Source: Paratinospora sagittata
Taxonomy: Eukaryota > Streptophyta > Magnoliopsida > Ranunculales > Menispermaceae
DNA length: 64,000 nucleotides
Direction: 5' to 3'
Assembly (NCBI GenBank): GCA_035771175.1
Contig: CM069599.1
Span: 32,273,562-32,337,561, forward strand
Shown here piece after piece: positions 32,978 through 45,268 of the stretch. A program made the translations under genes and the position numbers. The notes beneath the pieces were generated by a model. That model was not told the DNA's origin. It made no database searches and saw only the letters and a list, made by a program, of their open reading frames with translations. The stretch's first letter is position 1. Each line of letters starts with the position of its first letter.

Positions 32978-34124
32978 CAAACTTGAAGCATTCTCTTAGT
33001 ATTGTTATTGGAAGCATAACTATAACAATGTGGTTTCCCACTAAGTCCTAGGTTTCTGTTCATGGTGAGCCATCAACATGTATAGCCAATGAAGGATTTT
33101 TTATATCCTAATTCCGTTGGCTATGTAAGTTTTGTGGGTTGCATGAACTGTTAGATCTGTCACTCTAGGTGTATTAATAGTAGCGGAACACGACACATAA
33201 ACTTGACCATCAACTTCAATGGATAATTTATAGCTGTTGGATATGATGATTTTAATTTGAGTTGTTTATGTATGTGGACATGGGTAAAGTTTTAAAACAC
33301 TATGTGGGCATAAATATTTTTCGTGAGTTAATTTTTGTTTTAAGAATATAAATATATTGCATGCAATTGATAATTTAAAACTAATTATGAGATATTATAT
33401 TTTTATTTATTTATTGTTGATTAGTTTGGTTTGGTGAAATTTGATCTCGGGATTTTTGTTTTTTAAGAAGGGTTTCTACCAAAAATATTTTTAAGAAAAA
33501 CTGGTACTTCTTAACTTCTTTTAAAAGTCGAAAAGTTTTTTTTTTCACCGATGTTTTGTTAGAAGCAGGTGCTATTAAATTCCTCTAAATGTATTTTTAG
33601 TTCAAATGCACTTTAAAAAAGCTCTTTCGAACAGGGCTTTATCATTTTAGCTACCTCAAGTTGGTTTTTGAAATTAAGTATTTAATTTATATAATTTGAC
33701 TTTATTAAAAGTTTATGGTAGGAAATTCAGCAACTCTTTGCAAAATTGTCTAATTCAATTACCTTGGGATTTATACTTGATTAAATTGGTCAAAACTACA
33801 TTTCAAAATATTCTCTTATTCATTCATCCAAATTGTTGCATCACATTCTCCTAACTATGTGTTTGTACATTTGATTTGTTGGGTGTTAAATATATTCTAT
33901 TCCAAATGCCTCTTAAATCATTATATTACCCTCTTCAAGCATGTTATATATTAATTACATAATAAAACAAATTGTGATATATAAAAAATCTTCTTAGAAC
34001 GTAGAACTAAAGGTGTTCAAACTCATTTTTGTCCATTTCTTTTCTATTTCATTTATATTTTAGGTACTATAATTTTTATATTTCTTCATCTATTTATTAA
34101 AGTACTAATTGTGGAACGCGCATG

Positions 34125-34262
34125 TGTTTTTGTTTTTTTTTTTGATAACTTGAGGTATCTGAGCTAGTTTGATAAAGGTCGTATCCACTTTACATGAGAA
34201 GGAGACTCGAACTCATATCGTTATGGAGTAAGTACAGGCTTTAACCACTTTATTATTTTATT
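34125..34262 (-). mobile_element. Short tRNA-like SINE, minus strand
   Basis: The reverse complement has an A-box-like AGTGGTTAAAGCCTGTACTT, a B box GATATGAGTTCGAGTCTCC, then a short body ending in poly-A (poly-T at 34132-34142). No target duplication was recognised. Confidence 0.6.
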
Positions 34263-34519
34263 TAGTGGTGTTAAACTTGTTTATTTACAAATAATAGCAA
34301 TGAACTTTATAAAATCTAGAAGATAAACAAAATAGTTAATTTAAGAAAAAAAAGGTTAAAAATTTAGGATGCGTTTGGTTTGTGATTATGATAAATTTTG
34401 AAAATATAAAAAATACGTTTAGTTAGTTAAAATTTAAAAATAATTTTTTAAAATTTATAAAAAAAATATGTTTTCGGGAATGATAAAACATCATATTTCA
34501 AATTTTCATTTTTAATAGC

Positions 34520-34824
34520 CTATCAGGGCGTTGGTTTGGTGACAAGCTAATGTGGAGCAAGGCATGCGGTACGAGTTTGAGTTGTAACAAAGTTCACAAA
34601 TTTTCAAAGCTTCAATGCTCGACAGGTGTAGTGGCCTCCACAGTGCCTATTGCAGTTCGTGTGCGCTGAGAGCGATAAATTTTAAAACGTTTTGTACTTG
34701 AGTCCTTTACTGTGGTGTCATTGAGTCTAACTGATGGGTGAGGATTAGTCTGTTCTTAAGAGATGGGATACTGCGGGGAAATAGGTTGAGGGAACGCTGC
34801 ACTGTATATTTTATTTTTTCTCAA

Positions 34825-34831
<7 letters not shown>
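34520..34831 (+). mobile_element. SINE-like insertion with A-tail
   Basis: The head has GTTGGTTTGGTGACAAGC and GGTACGAGTTTGAGTTG, resembling A and B boxes. The element ends in a poly-A run followed by TA repeats. GC content is higher than the flanks. Boundaries and target duplication are uncertain. Confidence 0.5.
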
Positions 34832-34864
<33 letters not shown>

Positions 34865-35186
34865 TTATTTTTATTTTATTTTTTATTTTTATTTTTTTCC
34901 TATTGAATTCTTATTTTCAATTCACCATCTTCCATCCGGAGCGTATGTTGGTCGACATATCTTTACCGTGGATTGTAGCTGGATTGTGCGAGAACACACA
35001 AAGCTGCCACAGCTGACACGTGCACGAACGTATCTAGATCTCTAGCGAACCATCCATCGATTCGAACGCGCGCGTGCATGAAAATTTTCCTTCCTCTAAA
35101 TGGAACCTTCTTCAGCTTTCTGTGGGTAGTGGCGGGAGATTCAATCAAACCGGTACTAAGAACCCAAAAAAAAATAAAATTCCAAA

Positions 35187-35201
35187 AAACCCTAACCCTA
35201 A
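35187..35201 (+). promoter_or_regulatory. Telo-box in the CHCH gene leader
   Basis: AAACCCTAACCCTAA lies about 115 bases before the ATG at 35317. Telo-boxes (AAACCCTAA) are common near the transcription start of plant genes for translation and mitochondrial functions, which fits the predicted product. Confidence 0.65.
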
Positions 35202-35316
35202 ATTCTCAGAGGTTCTACGGAAGAAGAAGAAAAAAAAATCCTTTAACCGGTAGAAGAAGGATACATCATCGTCGTCATCATCCACGCTGAATTTCGACGG
35301 TGCAGCAGCTGCTGCC

Positions 35317-37227
35317 ATGGACGAACCTCGGACAGCGCAAGCAATTTGCGGGAAAGAAGCATTGGATCTTCTTAATTGCGTCACCGAAACTCCATTTGAT
35401 CGTGACAAGTGTAGCCGCTTGTTGAATTCCTTGCGGGATTGCGTCCTTAAAAATGTAAGTTTTTTTTTTTTTTTTTGTTGGAGGAGTTTTCAGATTCCAT
35501 TCTTACTGCACATTACACTTGTTTTTTATTTTTTATTTGTTATCTAGCTTACATGGAGGTATGGTTAATTTCGTTGATTTGTGGGAACTGAAGTAATTTT
35601 ATTTTAACTTTTTTTTTTCTAATTATTTGGTCTCTGCGTTTTTTGTGTTGTGGGCTTTTTGATGACTTTGGGAACACCTGACCTGAGATTTAATTATTTA
35701 GTTATTTGAGTTTCTATGTTGTTTTCTAGGGACATATTTTTCTTTATTTTGATCATTGGTTGTTTAGTTATCTGAGTTTCTGATTTAGGAGAAAGCTGCT
35801 TTCAAATTAAGTTGTTCCTCATAGCACCATTCTATGTTTGGGGCTTTGCAGCTCCTTTAAGTGGTTCCAATTTCCTGATTTTCGACCTTTCAGATCAAGA
35901 AGTTATCAAACCGTTCAGTTATTCTAGTCACGACATTGCTATCGATTTTTGTTCCATGATAAATTTGATGGGAACTCAGTAATCATCACCTTGCCCATCA
36001 TGATTTTGTGGGGAGCTGTTGGGTCATTTTTCTCAAATTGTTGATTTTGCGGCTCACTACCCTCTTTGATTTGATCAGTCAAAAGTGTGATGCTATATGG
36101 AGATAATTATTATAGGCTTCTGCCTCTGAGTGTGATTTTTTAATGATATGAAATAGTAGTGTTTGAACAAAGGCTTGGTTGGCTGAGTGGCTTGGGGCTC
36201 TCGTCTCATGAAACGAGATCACAAGTTCGACTCCCACCTTATCAGTGTTGGCCACAGGGGTGTCTCCCGCTCGATTTTGACAGGGGCCTTAGTGGATGAT
36301 TAGTCGGGCCGAAGGTTTGGATACCACTAAGTTGTCGAAAAAAAAAAGTGTTTGAAGGAAAGAATGGAGATGCCCACTTTATTGCTACAGATATTGAAGC
36401 TTCTATGTTACACTTCACTTGAATTGCACAATGGATGAGTAGGTTAATCAATGTGTGAGTAATTCATAATTAGATTAAATTTCTGTTGCAATAGTAAGAG
36501 TTGTTGCTGTGTGACCTGAAGGTTATGGGTTTGAGTTGTGAAAACAGCCTTTTGCTATGTAGGGTAAGGTTGAGTACAATAGACCCAAAACGGTCTGATT
36601 CTTTCCTAGACCTTGCATAGTGGTAGTTTCCTACACCGGGCTGTTTTTTATTTTATTTATTTTTAATTAAATTGTGGAGCTGATACTGGGATGAGTATCC
36701 TTTTTCATGGTCTTCCTTCAAACCTGTTTTATGACTTAATGCTTTGTTGAGTTGGGAAAAGTACTCACCCTTTTCCAATGACAGTGTAGTTCTCCACTCA
36801 TACATGAACTGCCTTGTTACTTCACTAGTTGCATACATGGATTAACAGGGTTTTTTGGTACTTTTTTCATTGTTAGAAAAAATTGAACTTTGTTGTTCAG
36901 CTTCTTAATCCCATACCTATGAACTTACATCCTTGGTGGGCATGGAAATTTGATTTTCACTGATCCAGGGTGGGAGGGAGTTCTAGATTTCTAGTAGCTC
37001 AAGTGTTATAATATGAATTTACATGCTGCATTATAAATCAGTCAGATTTCTCATGCCTTTTAACATCTAATGCCCCAAAAGTCACTTGTCATAAAGTAAC
37101 TTTATGCATTTCGATATTAATTTGTTTCTCTTTTCCCTTGTAGAAAGTGAAGAAGTTCTCACTGCCTGAACAAAGCCAGCCAGAACCAGAAGCAGATCAG
37201 AGCAGAGAGGAGAAGCCCATTTCTTAA
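35317..37227 (+). CDS. Twin CX9C (CHCH-type) small protein
   Basis: Exons 35317-35454 and 37144-37227, a phase-0 GT-AG junction after Lys-Asn, give 73 residues. Cysteines at 11, 21, 32 and 42 form two CX9C motifs (CGKEALDLLNC and CSRLLNSLRDC). This is the disulfide-hairpin fold of mitochondrial intermembrane-space proteins imported by Mia40/Erv1, many of which act in cytochrome oxidase or complex I assembly. The C-terminal tail (from residue 47) is charged and Pro/Glu-rich, with no membrane segment or cleavable presequence, as usual for the class. Which member it is cannot be told from this. The 1.7-kb intron holds two SINEs (36168-36347 and 36488-36650). A telo-box precedes the gene. An upstream open frame from 35078 may or may not be in the transcript. 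Confidence 0.88.
36168..36347 (+). mobile_element. SINE with tRNA-like head in the CHCH intron
   Basis: GTGTTTGAA flanks it at 36159-36167 and 36348-36356. The head GGTTGGCTGAGTGGCTTGGG, with GATCACAAGTTCGACTCCCA, is a clear A-box/B-box pair resembling a Leu- or Ser-type tRNA. A 10-base poly-A ends the element. It is a full-length, sense-oriented insertion. Confidence 0.92.
36488..36650 (+). mobile_element. Au-family SINE in the CHCH intron
   Basis: In order: CAATAGTAAGAGTTGTTGC, GACCTGAAGGTTATGGGTTT (B box), AAAACAGCC, GGGTAAGGTTGAGTACAATA, GACCC, GGTCTGATTCTTTCCTAGAC and CTACACCGGGCTG. This is the diagnostic Au layout and serves as the local reference for the split copy at 2178-2870. Confidence 0.88.
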
Positions 37228-38816
37228 TCAGTTTGGGATATATAGATAGGAGGACAATTGAAAGGAACAAAATGAAGCTGAAATGAGACAGTAAGTAGTT
37301 GCAAGATGAGGCTGGCTTTTGGAAAATGAAAAAAAATAAAAAATAAGTTATTGTATTCTTTAGAAGCACTTTGTTGGCAAAAAGAAAATGCTAATCTCAG
37401 TTAAATAATAATTCTTTTTGTTTCTTTACCATTTTACTCTAGCTCTTTTTATTGTTGAATGCTTTGCTTAGATGATTTGAACCCTATTAAGTTGAAAGCC
37501 TCCTTTGGGTGTTTCTCTGTCTTTCCCAATTCAGATCAATGGGTGGGTGTTGGGGAAAAAAAAGAAAAAGAAAAAGAGAGAAAATGTGATCATTGGAAGA
37601 TTATGCTTAGCTTAAGCATCATGAGCACTTTAACACAAGTTGGCATGAAAAGGAATTTTCACCCTAAACATGAACAATATTATCTAAAGTTTCTGCAGTA
37701 CCACATCAAAATTTGTTTACTAAATGTCATTTGGAATTTGAGTTAACAAAAGTCGGAATTGTGCTTTAAAATATTCACAATGCACAGATTAAATAACATC
37801 TAATATTTTTGTCAAGATTAGCACCACATAAACAAGAGGCTAAATGTAAATTTATTTATTTATTAGTAATTTAGGTGGTGTCTTTTAAAAGAAAAAGAAA
37901 AAAAATTTAAGTGGTGTTTTTTAGTCAACTTATTTGCATCACAAAGATTAATTCACTTGAAGCAAACACTACTAAAAGAGTGTGAGTGTGTAGTAAAATT
38001 AAAAGTCTATTTCGTGACCTTGGGGGTGGTAACTATGGCTGTAACGGGTTGGGTTAGAAGTAAATCTCAACCTAATTCAAATTAGTTTAGGTTGAAAAAA
38101 TTGAAATTCAACCCAAATCAAATCGCTGCTCAACCCAACCCAAACTCATTCAGGTTGAGAATCTTAAAATGAGTTAAATTATACCTATAAATTTTGTATA
38201 TAAAATCTACACTAATAAACATCAAACATGTAATGTTTTAATTTCAAATACAACTATATCAACATGTAAATTTGACAATTATTTCAAATTAACCATAAAT
38301 ATCAAGATATTTTAAATAAATCACATTTATCCACCACCATATTATAATATAACAAATACAAATTGAGAAGAGTTTCATCAAAAAAGTTTCAAAAGAGTTT
38401 CATTACAACTACAAATACAAATTTAAGACAGTTTAAAGTAGCATCAAGTTGTTAATAACGCGAAAGATTGATGAGTTTAAGCCACTTCCGAACTTCAATC
38501 TCCATATAAAGAGGAAAATGAGATTTTTAGAATTAGGGTTGGGTTGAGTCGATTTTTTAGGCTCCCAATCCATTGGGTTTGATTTGATTCGATTGGGTTA
38601 GTCAAGTTAGCTTATAACTAACTTTAAATTTTTTAGAAAATTTAGAATTATTTAACGTATTTTTACCTAATATTTTCGTACCACCTTGGGAATTGTATTT
38701 TCCCTTCATATTTATGCGCCAAGGAGCTTTCGATAAATGGAGGGAATATAATCACAAGTACCATCTCTTAGACTCTTATTTAGAAAGGAAAACCTTTTGA
38801 CCTTTCTCCAACTCCA
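37228..38816. other. Intergenic region with GGGTTGGGTT repeat
   Basis: It contains the 3' UTR of the CHCH gene and the upstream region of the homoserine kinase. Between about 38030 and 38610, CAACCCAACCCAAACTC on one side and TTAGGGTTGGGTTGAG on the other form inverted, G/C-biased ends around AT-rich sequence. They resemble a small non-autonomous DNA transposon or retroposed repeat. No target duplication was found. Confidence 0.45.
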
Positions 38817-39935
38817 ATGGCGCTCTGTAACCAATCCCCATTCAAATCCCTCTCTTCTCCTTCTCCTCCTCCTTCTTCTTCTTCTTCTTCTTCAATCCCT
38901 CGTTTCCAAATCATTCGCTGCAAATCTTCTCCATCTACCAAAACCCTAAGAACCGAATTCGAACCACTCTTCACTTCCGTCCGATCCTTCGCTCCGGCCA
39001 CCATCGCCAACCTCGGCCCCGGCTTCGATTTCCTCGGCTGCGCCGTAGACGGAATTGGCGACCACGTCACCGTCCAAATCAGCCCCGACGTCCCCGCCGG
39101 TGAAATCTCCATCTCCTCCATCTCCGGCGCCGGCGACTGCTCCAACAAGCTCAGCAAAAACCCCCTCTGGAACTGCGCCGGAATCGCCGCCATCTCCGTC
39201 ATGAAAATGCTCGGAATCCGATCAGTCGGCCTCTCGCTCTCGCTGGAGAAAGGCTTACCGTTAGGAAGCGGATTGGGCTCCAGCGCCGCCAGCGCCGCCG
39301 CGGCCGCCGTCGCCGTCAACGAGATCTTCGGCCGGAGACTCGGCGTCTCCGATCTCGTCCTCGCCGGACTGGACTCGGAGGCGAAGGTTTCCGGCTACCA
39401 CGCCGACAACATCGCGCCGGCGATCATGGGAGGGTTCGTGCTGATTCGGAGCTATAACCCATTAGATTTGATTCAATTGAAGTTCCCAGCGGAAAAGGAG
39501 CTGTTTTTCGTGCTGGCGAACCCGGAATTCGAAGCTCCGACGAAGAAAATGCGGGCGGCGTTGCCAGCGGAGGTCGCCATGTCGGAGCACACTTGGAATT
39601 GTAGCCAGGCTGGTGGGTTGGTGGCGGCGGTGCTTCAAGGGGATTTGAAGGCGTTGGGGAAGGCGATGTCGTCCGATAAGATTGTGGAGCCGCGGCGAAT
39701 GCCATTGATTCCGGGGATGGAGGGAGTGAAGAGGGCGGCGATTGAGGCGGGGGCGTTTGGGTGCACGATTAGTGGCGCTGGACCAACGGCAGTGGCAGTG
39801 ACGGATGATGAGGAGAAAGGGAAGAGGATTGGGGAGAAGATGGTGGAGGCTTTTTGGAGGGAAGGGGATTTGAGGGCTTCGGCGGCGGTTCGGAGTCTTG
39901 ATCGGGTCGGAGCAAGGGTCGTTAGCCGGGTTTGA
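38817..39935 (+). CDS. HSK: Homoserine kinase, chloroplast
   Basis: A single intronless exon encodes 372 residues. Residues 1-50 are Ser/Pro-rich with few acids, a plausible plastid transit peptide. The GHMP-kinase fold follows: SVRSFAPATIANLGPGFDFL (54-73) as the N-terminal motif, LPLGSGLGSSAASAAAA (147-163) as the ATP-binding loop, and GCTISGAGPTAVAV (315-328) as the C-terminal motif 3. The enzyme phosphorylates L-homoserine to O-phosphohomoserine, the branch point for threonine (with isoleucine) and methionine in plastids. The coding region is strikingly GC-rich for this window, beginning within the transit-peptide codons. The ATG at 38817 is the first in frame after an upstream stop. Confidence 0.95.
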   Translation: MALCNQSPFKSLSSPSPPPSSSSSSSIPRFQIIRCKSSPSTKTLRTEFEPLFTSVRSFAPATIANLGPGFDFLGCAVDGIGDHVTVQISPDVPAGEISISSISGAGDCSNKLSKNPLWNCAGIAAISVMKMLGIRSVGLSLSLEKGLPLGSGLGSSAASAAAAAVAVNEIFGRRLGVSDLVLAGLDSEAKVSGYHADNIAPAIMGGFVLIRSYNPLDLIQLKFPAEKELFFVLANPEFEAPTKKMRAALPAEVAMSEHTWNCSQAGGLVAAVLQGDLKALGKAMSSDKIVEPRRMPLIPGMEGVKRAAIEAGAFGCTISGAGPTAVAVTDDEEKGKRIGEKMVEAFWREGDLRASAAVRSLDRVGARVVSRV

Positions 39936-40379
39936 TGAAGATGGTGTGGAAAATGACAATGGTGGTGTGGTAAGGTGTTTTTTGTGAGATTTAAGTTAGA
40001 TTTGATGTGGTTTCTACGATGATGGAAGAGTTGATTTTTTTTGTTAAATTATTGAAGCATTCAATGGGTGCTTGGTGTATGGTGATGGTTTTTTTGTTAG
40101 AATGTAGCTTGAGTCATTGATATCAAAATTGCTACTTGGTAATGCTAATGCCAGGAATTGGGTTTACTTTACTGATTTAGGATCTCTCCTGTTCTTGGCA
40201 GAACTTGTTAAAATTGGATGTTTAAATACTTAGATTCCAATTAAATTTGATTCCAACTTCATCTATACATATGATGCATTCAGGGAATTGGGATGGCAGT
40301 TCCAGTTTTATTTTATATATACCTTCTCCTTGACATAAAATATAATGCTGCATTTGGAATAATAAGACTCATAAGCGGA
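39936..40379. other. 3' flank of homoserine kinase
   Basis: This is T-rich 3' UTR and spacer. I see nothing else in it. Confidence 0.5.
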
Positions 40380-40690
40380 ATGAATGACTCTAGAAAGCAA
40401 CTTGAAGTTCCTTCTTAATTTTCTTTCCTCCATCTGGTGCAATTTGGAATGCTTCTTCAAGACCAGCTAGACCCCAATTGCAGTGGATTCATTGGCATTG
40501 TTGAAGGTACATACGTATCGCCCGTCTGAAATCCCTTTTATAAGTCAATGAACTTCATGTCTTTGTTATCCTTTGCAGCAACATAACCCTGCCTTTCTTC
40601 AATTAACTTCCCTTTTATTCTTAGAACAATACAGATCAATCCGTACCAATGACTGGCTGTATCTTGAGCTAACTGATTATTATAGTTGGA
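40380..40690 (-). pseudogene. Unrecognised gene relic
   Basis: On the minus strand a protein-like stretch reads QLAQDTASHWYGLICIVLRI, then KLIEERQGYVAAKDNKDMKF and IDL, meets a TAA near 40546, and continues in frame as KGFQTGDTYVPSTMPMNPLQ. A shifted frame resumes with GLAGLEEAFQIAPDGGKKIK and ELQVAF, then stop. The codon-like composition suggests a decayed gene. I do not recognise the family. A further open stretch on the same strand (40954-41145, MIPPPDQEIKELHELLSKKF) may belong to it. Confidence 0.4.
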
Positions 40691-41149
40691 AAGAGGTATC
40701 GCAATTTCCTTGACGATGAATATTGAAGGACTGTTGTAACTGCCTTAGGTGGTAAACATGCCAAGAGATGCTGCAGAATCACTTATAAAAGTGCATCATT
40801 CACCAGGGAAAAGAATTAGTCCTGCTGAGATTATTGATATTCTTGTTAAGGTAGCATTGCCGGAATCTAAAAATTGTCCTTGAGCAGACCATCAGGAGAG
40901 GATGGGAGGAAATGGGTATTTGAGAATACCTACTCATTAACAATCTTCTGCCTTTAACTTCTCACTCCCTTCTGTGACTGGATTTGACGCCGAGAGTTCT
41001 TAGCTATATCAACACATGCTTGATTCAGAGAGAAAGACACATTTTCCAGAGGGGGCAGTTGAATTTTAAGCCTTGTATACTTATGAAATTTTTTTGATAA
41101 TAGCTCATGCAATTCTTTAATTTCTTGATCAGGGGGTGGGATCATTTCA

Positions 41150-41797
41150 TATTCTAATTATTCAAATTACAGCATGCTAAGAGAAGAGTATGCAGTTTGC
41201 AGCAATTGACATCTATGATGGAGTTAAGCTGTTGCTGAAAAATATATTCCAATCAAGATCTCTCATTCACCTGGACTCAAGATTCTTTATTGGTTCAACT
41301 TTTCAGGGTTTCTGTAGTTCTTGTGAGACACCATCCATGAAGCTACTTTATATTTGATCAAGTCCAAACCAATAGTGGTATTTGATCAAGTAATTGCGAT
41401 GTAGTGATTTAATACATTAATGGGTCATTAAAGCGTATCATTTGAGCTTTCATTATATATATATATATATATTTTATAATGAAGTGCTACTTTAATTTCA
41501 TAACCATCTATTCTATGTTTTTTCTTCAAACATCAAATTAGCACTAATACATTTCATGATATTTTCCAGCCTCCTTTAGGATTAATGACTACTTTCTAAA
41601 TGTTGTCGATTCAACATGAATTCTCAGTTGCACAAGCAAAAGCCTGAGATGGTACAAGAGCTGAACCAAACTTTAGCTCCTTTGAGAGCATTATACTCAA
41701 TGTAAAATACATTAAGAAAAAAAAAAAAAAAAGAAGCTTAAATGGTTGTATTTACTGTTCCAATTTAAACAAACAAGAATGTGAAGCTGATGACCAA
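41150..41797. other. Spacer downstream of GAPB
   Basis: This holds the GAPB 3' UTR (minus strand), a TA microsatellite at about 41456-41472 and a poly-A run at 41716-41731. No gene is seen. Confidence 0.5.
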
Positions 41798-44506
<2,709 letters not shown>

Positions 44507-44881
44507 GGCTAGCTGCTGCAATTGGAACCAAGCAAAGAAGATTTCAAGCTTTCATATATATATATATATATACACTTAATCATATATTATATTATTAGTG
44601 TTTTTGAAACACTTGTGTTATACCTAAAGTGATGAAATTAGAAAGAAAAATCTGGTTGGAAATGAAGGGAGCAATGTGTGGTGAGAAAACAAAAAATGAG
44701 ATAAGGTGGTGTCTATAAGTGTTTTATGTCAAACCACACATTTCTCACCCTTCTTCTTTTAAAAAAAAATTCTAGATTTGAAATTACAAGAGTGCCCTTC
44801 TCTGTTTGACAGATAAATTTTGCTGTGTGGCCACAAATACAATATTGACATTATACCAGGAATTTCGAATGAATTTGGCCA

Positions 44882-44891
44882 GACACGTGGC
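44882..44891 (-). promoter_or_regulatory. G-box upstream of GAPB
   Basis: GCCACGTGTC on the minus strand lies 376 bases upstream of the GAPB ATG. CACGTG G-boxes bind bZIP and bHLH factors and are frequent in light-regulated photosynthesis promoters. Confidence 0.6.
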
Positions 44892-45268
44892 ACTTCATCA
44901 AGCGCAAATGAGTGAGGCCATATATAATATGATGGGTGTTCCAATCTTATGATATTACTGATTTTCTTGCCAAAAACTAACCACATTTGTCACAAGAAAT
45001 AAAATCAAAACTTTCGCTCACTTTGGAAAAGAACACCCAACAATTTTTATAATTTTTTACTCTAAAATAGTCTCGTCCCAGCAAAAGAATTAGCGGAGAC
45101 ACCACGAACTTATAGACCAAAAAAAAAAAAAAAACCATATTTGGTTTATTTTCTTTTTTGTAATAATTGTTGCAAATAACAATGTTTTTTTGAAGCTAGA
45201 TTTTCTCTTAATTAAGATGTTTAGAAATGATTTGTAGCTAAGGACCAAACTTCTCTACCAACTGTTAT

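Larger units (their letters stand above)
21839..33000. repeat. Tandem extensin-bearing duplication, 4.4-4.7-kb units
   Basis: A conserved spacer block (AAATAGATCTTGGCAGCATT, then TTCATGGCTAGATCTTGTTA) occurs at 21839-21950, 26541-26660 and 30976-31090. Each time it is followed by the extensin 3' UTR, the extensin body, the TATA-bearing promoter and a spacer. The unit spacing is 4702 and 4435 bases. A fourth, partly rearranged unit covers 18300-21800. Differences between units are mainly SINE insertions, AT-rich expansions and changes in extensin repeat number. Confidence 0.88.
32978..35060. other. Extensin promoter and intergenic region
   Basis: 32978-33400 is the shared extensin promoter paralogue. 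The rest is AT-rich spacer carrying two SINE-like insertions (34125-34262 and 34520-34831) and a TA microsatellite at about 34837-34861. No gene is seen. Confidence 0.55.

Noticed and set aside
36168..36260. A tRNA-like sequence that could be taken for a tRNA gene
   Set aside because: A and B boxes are present but no complete acceptor stem forms. A poly-A tail and a 9-bp target duplication show that it is a SINE head.
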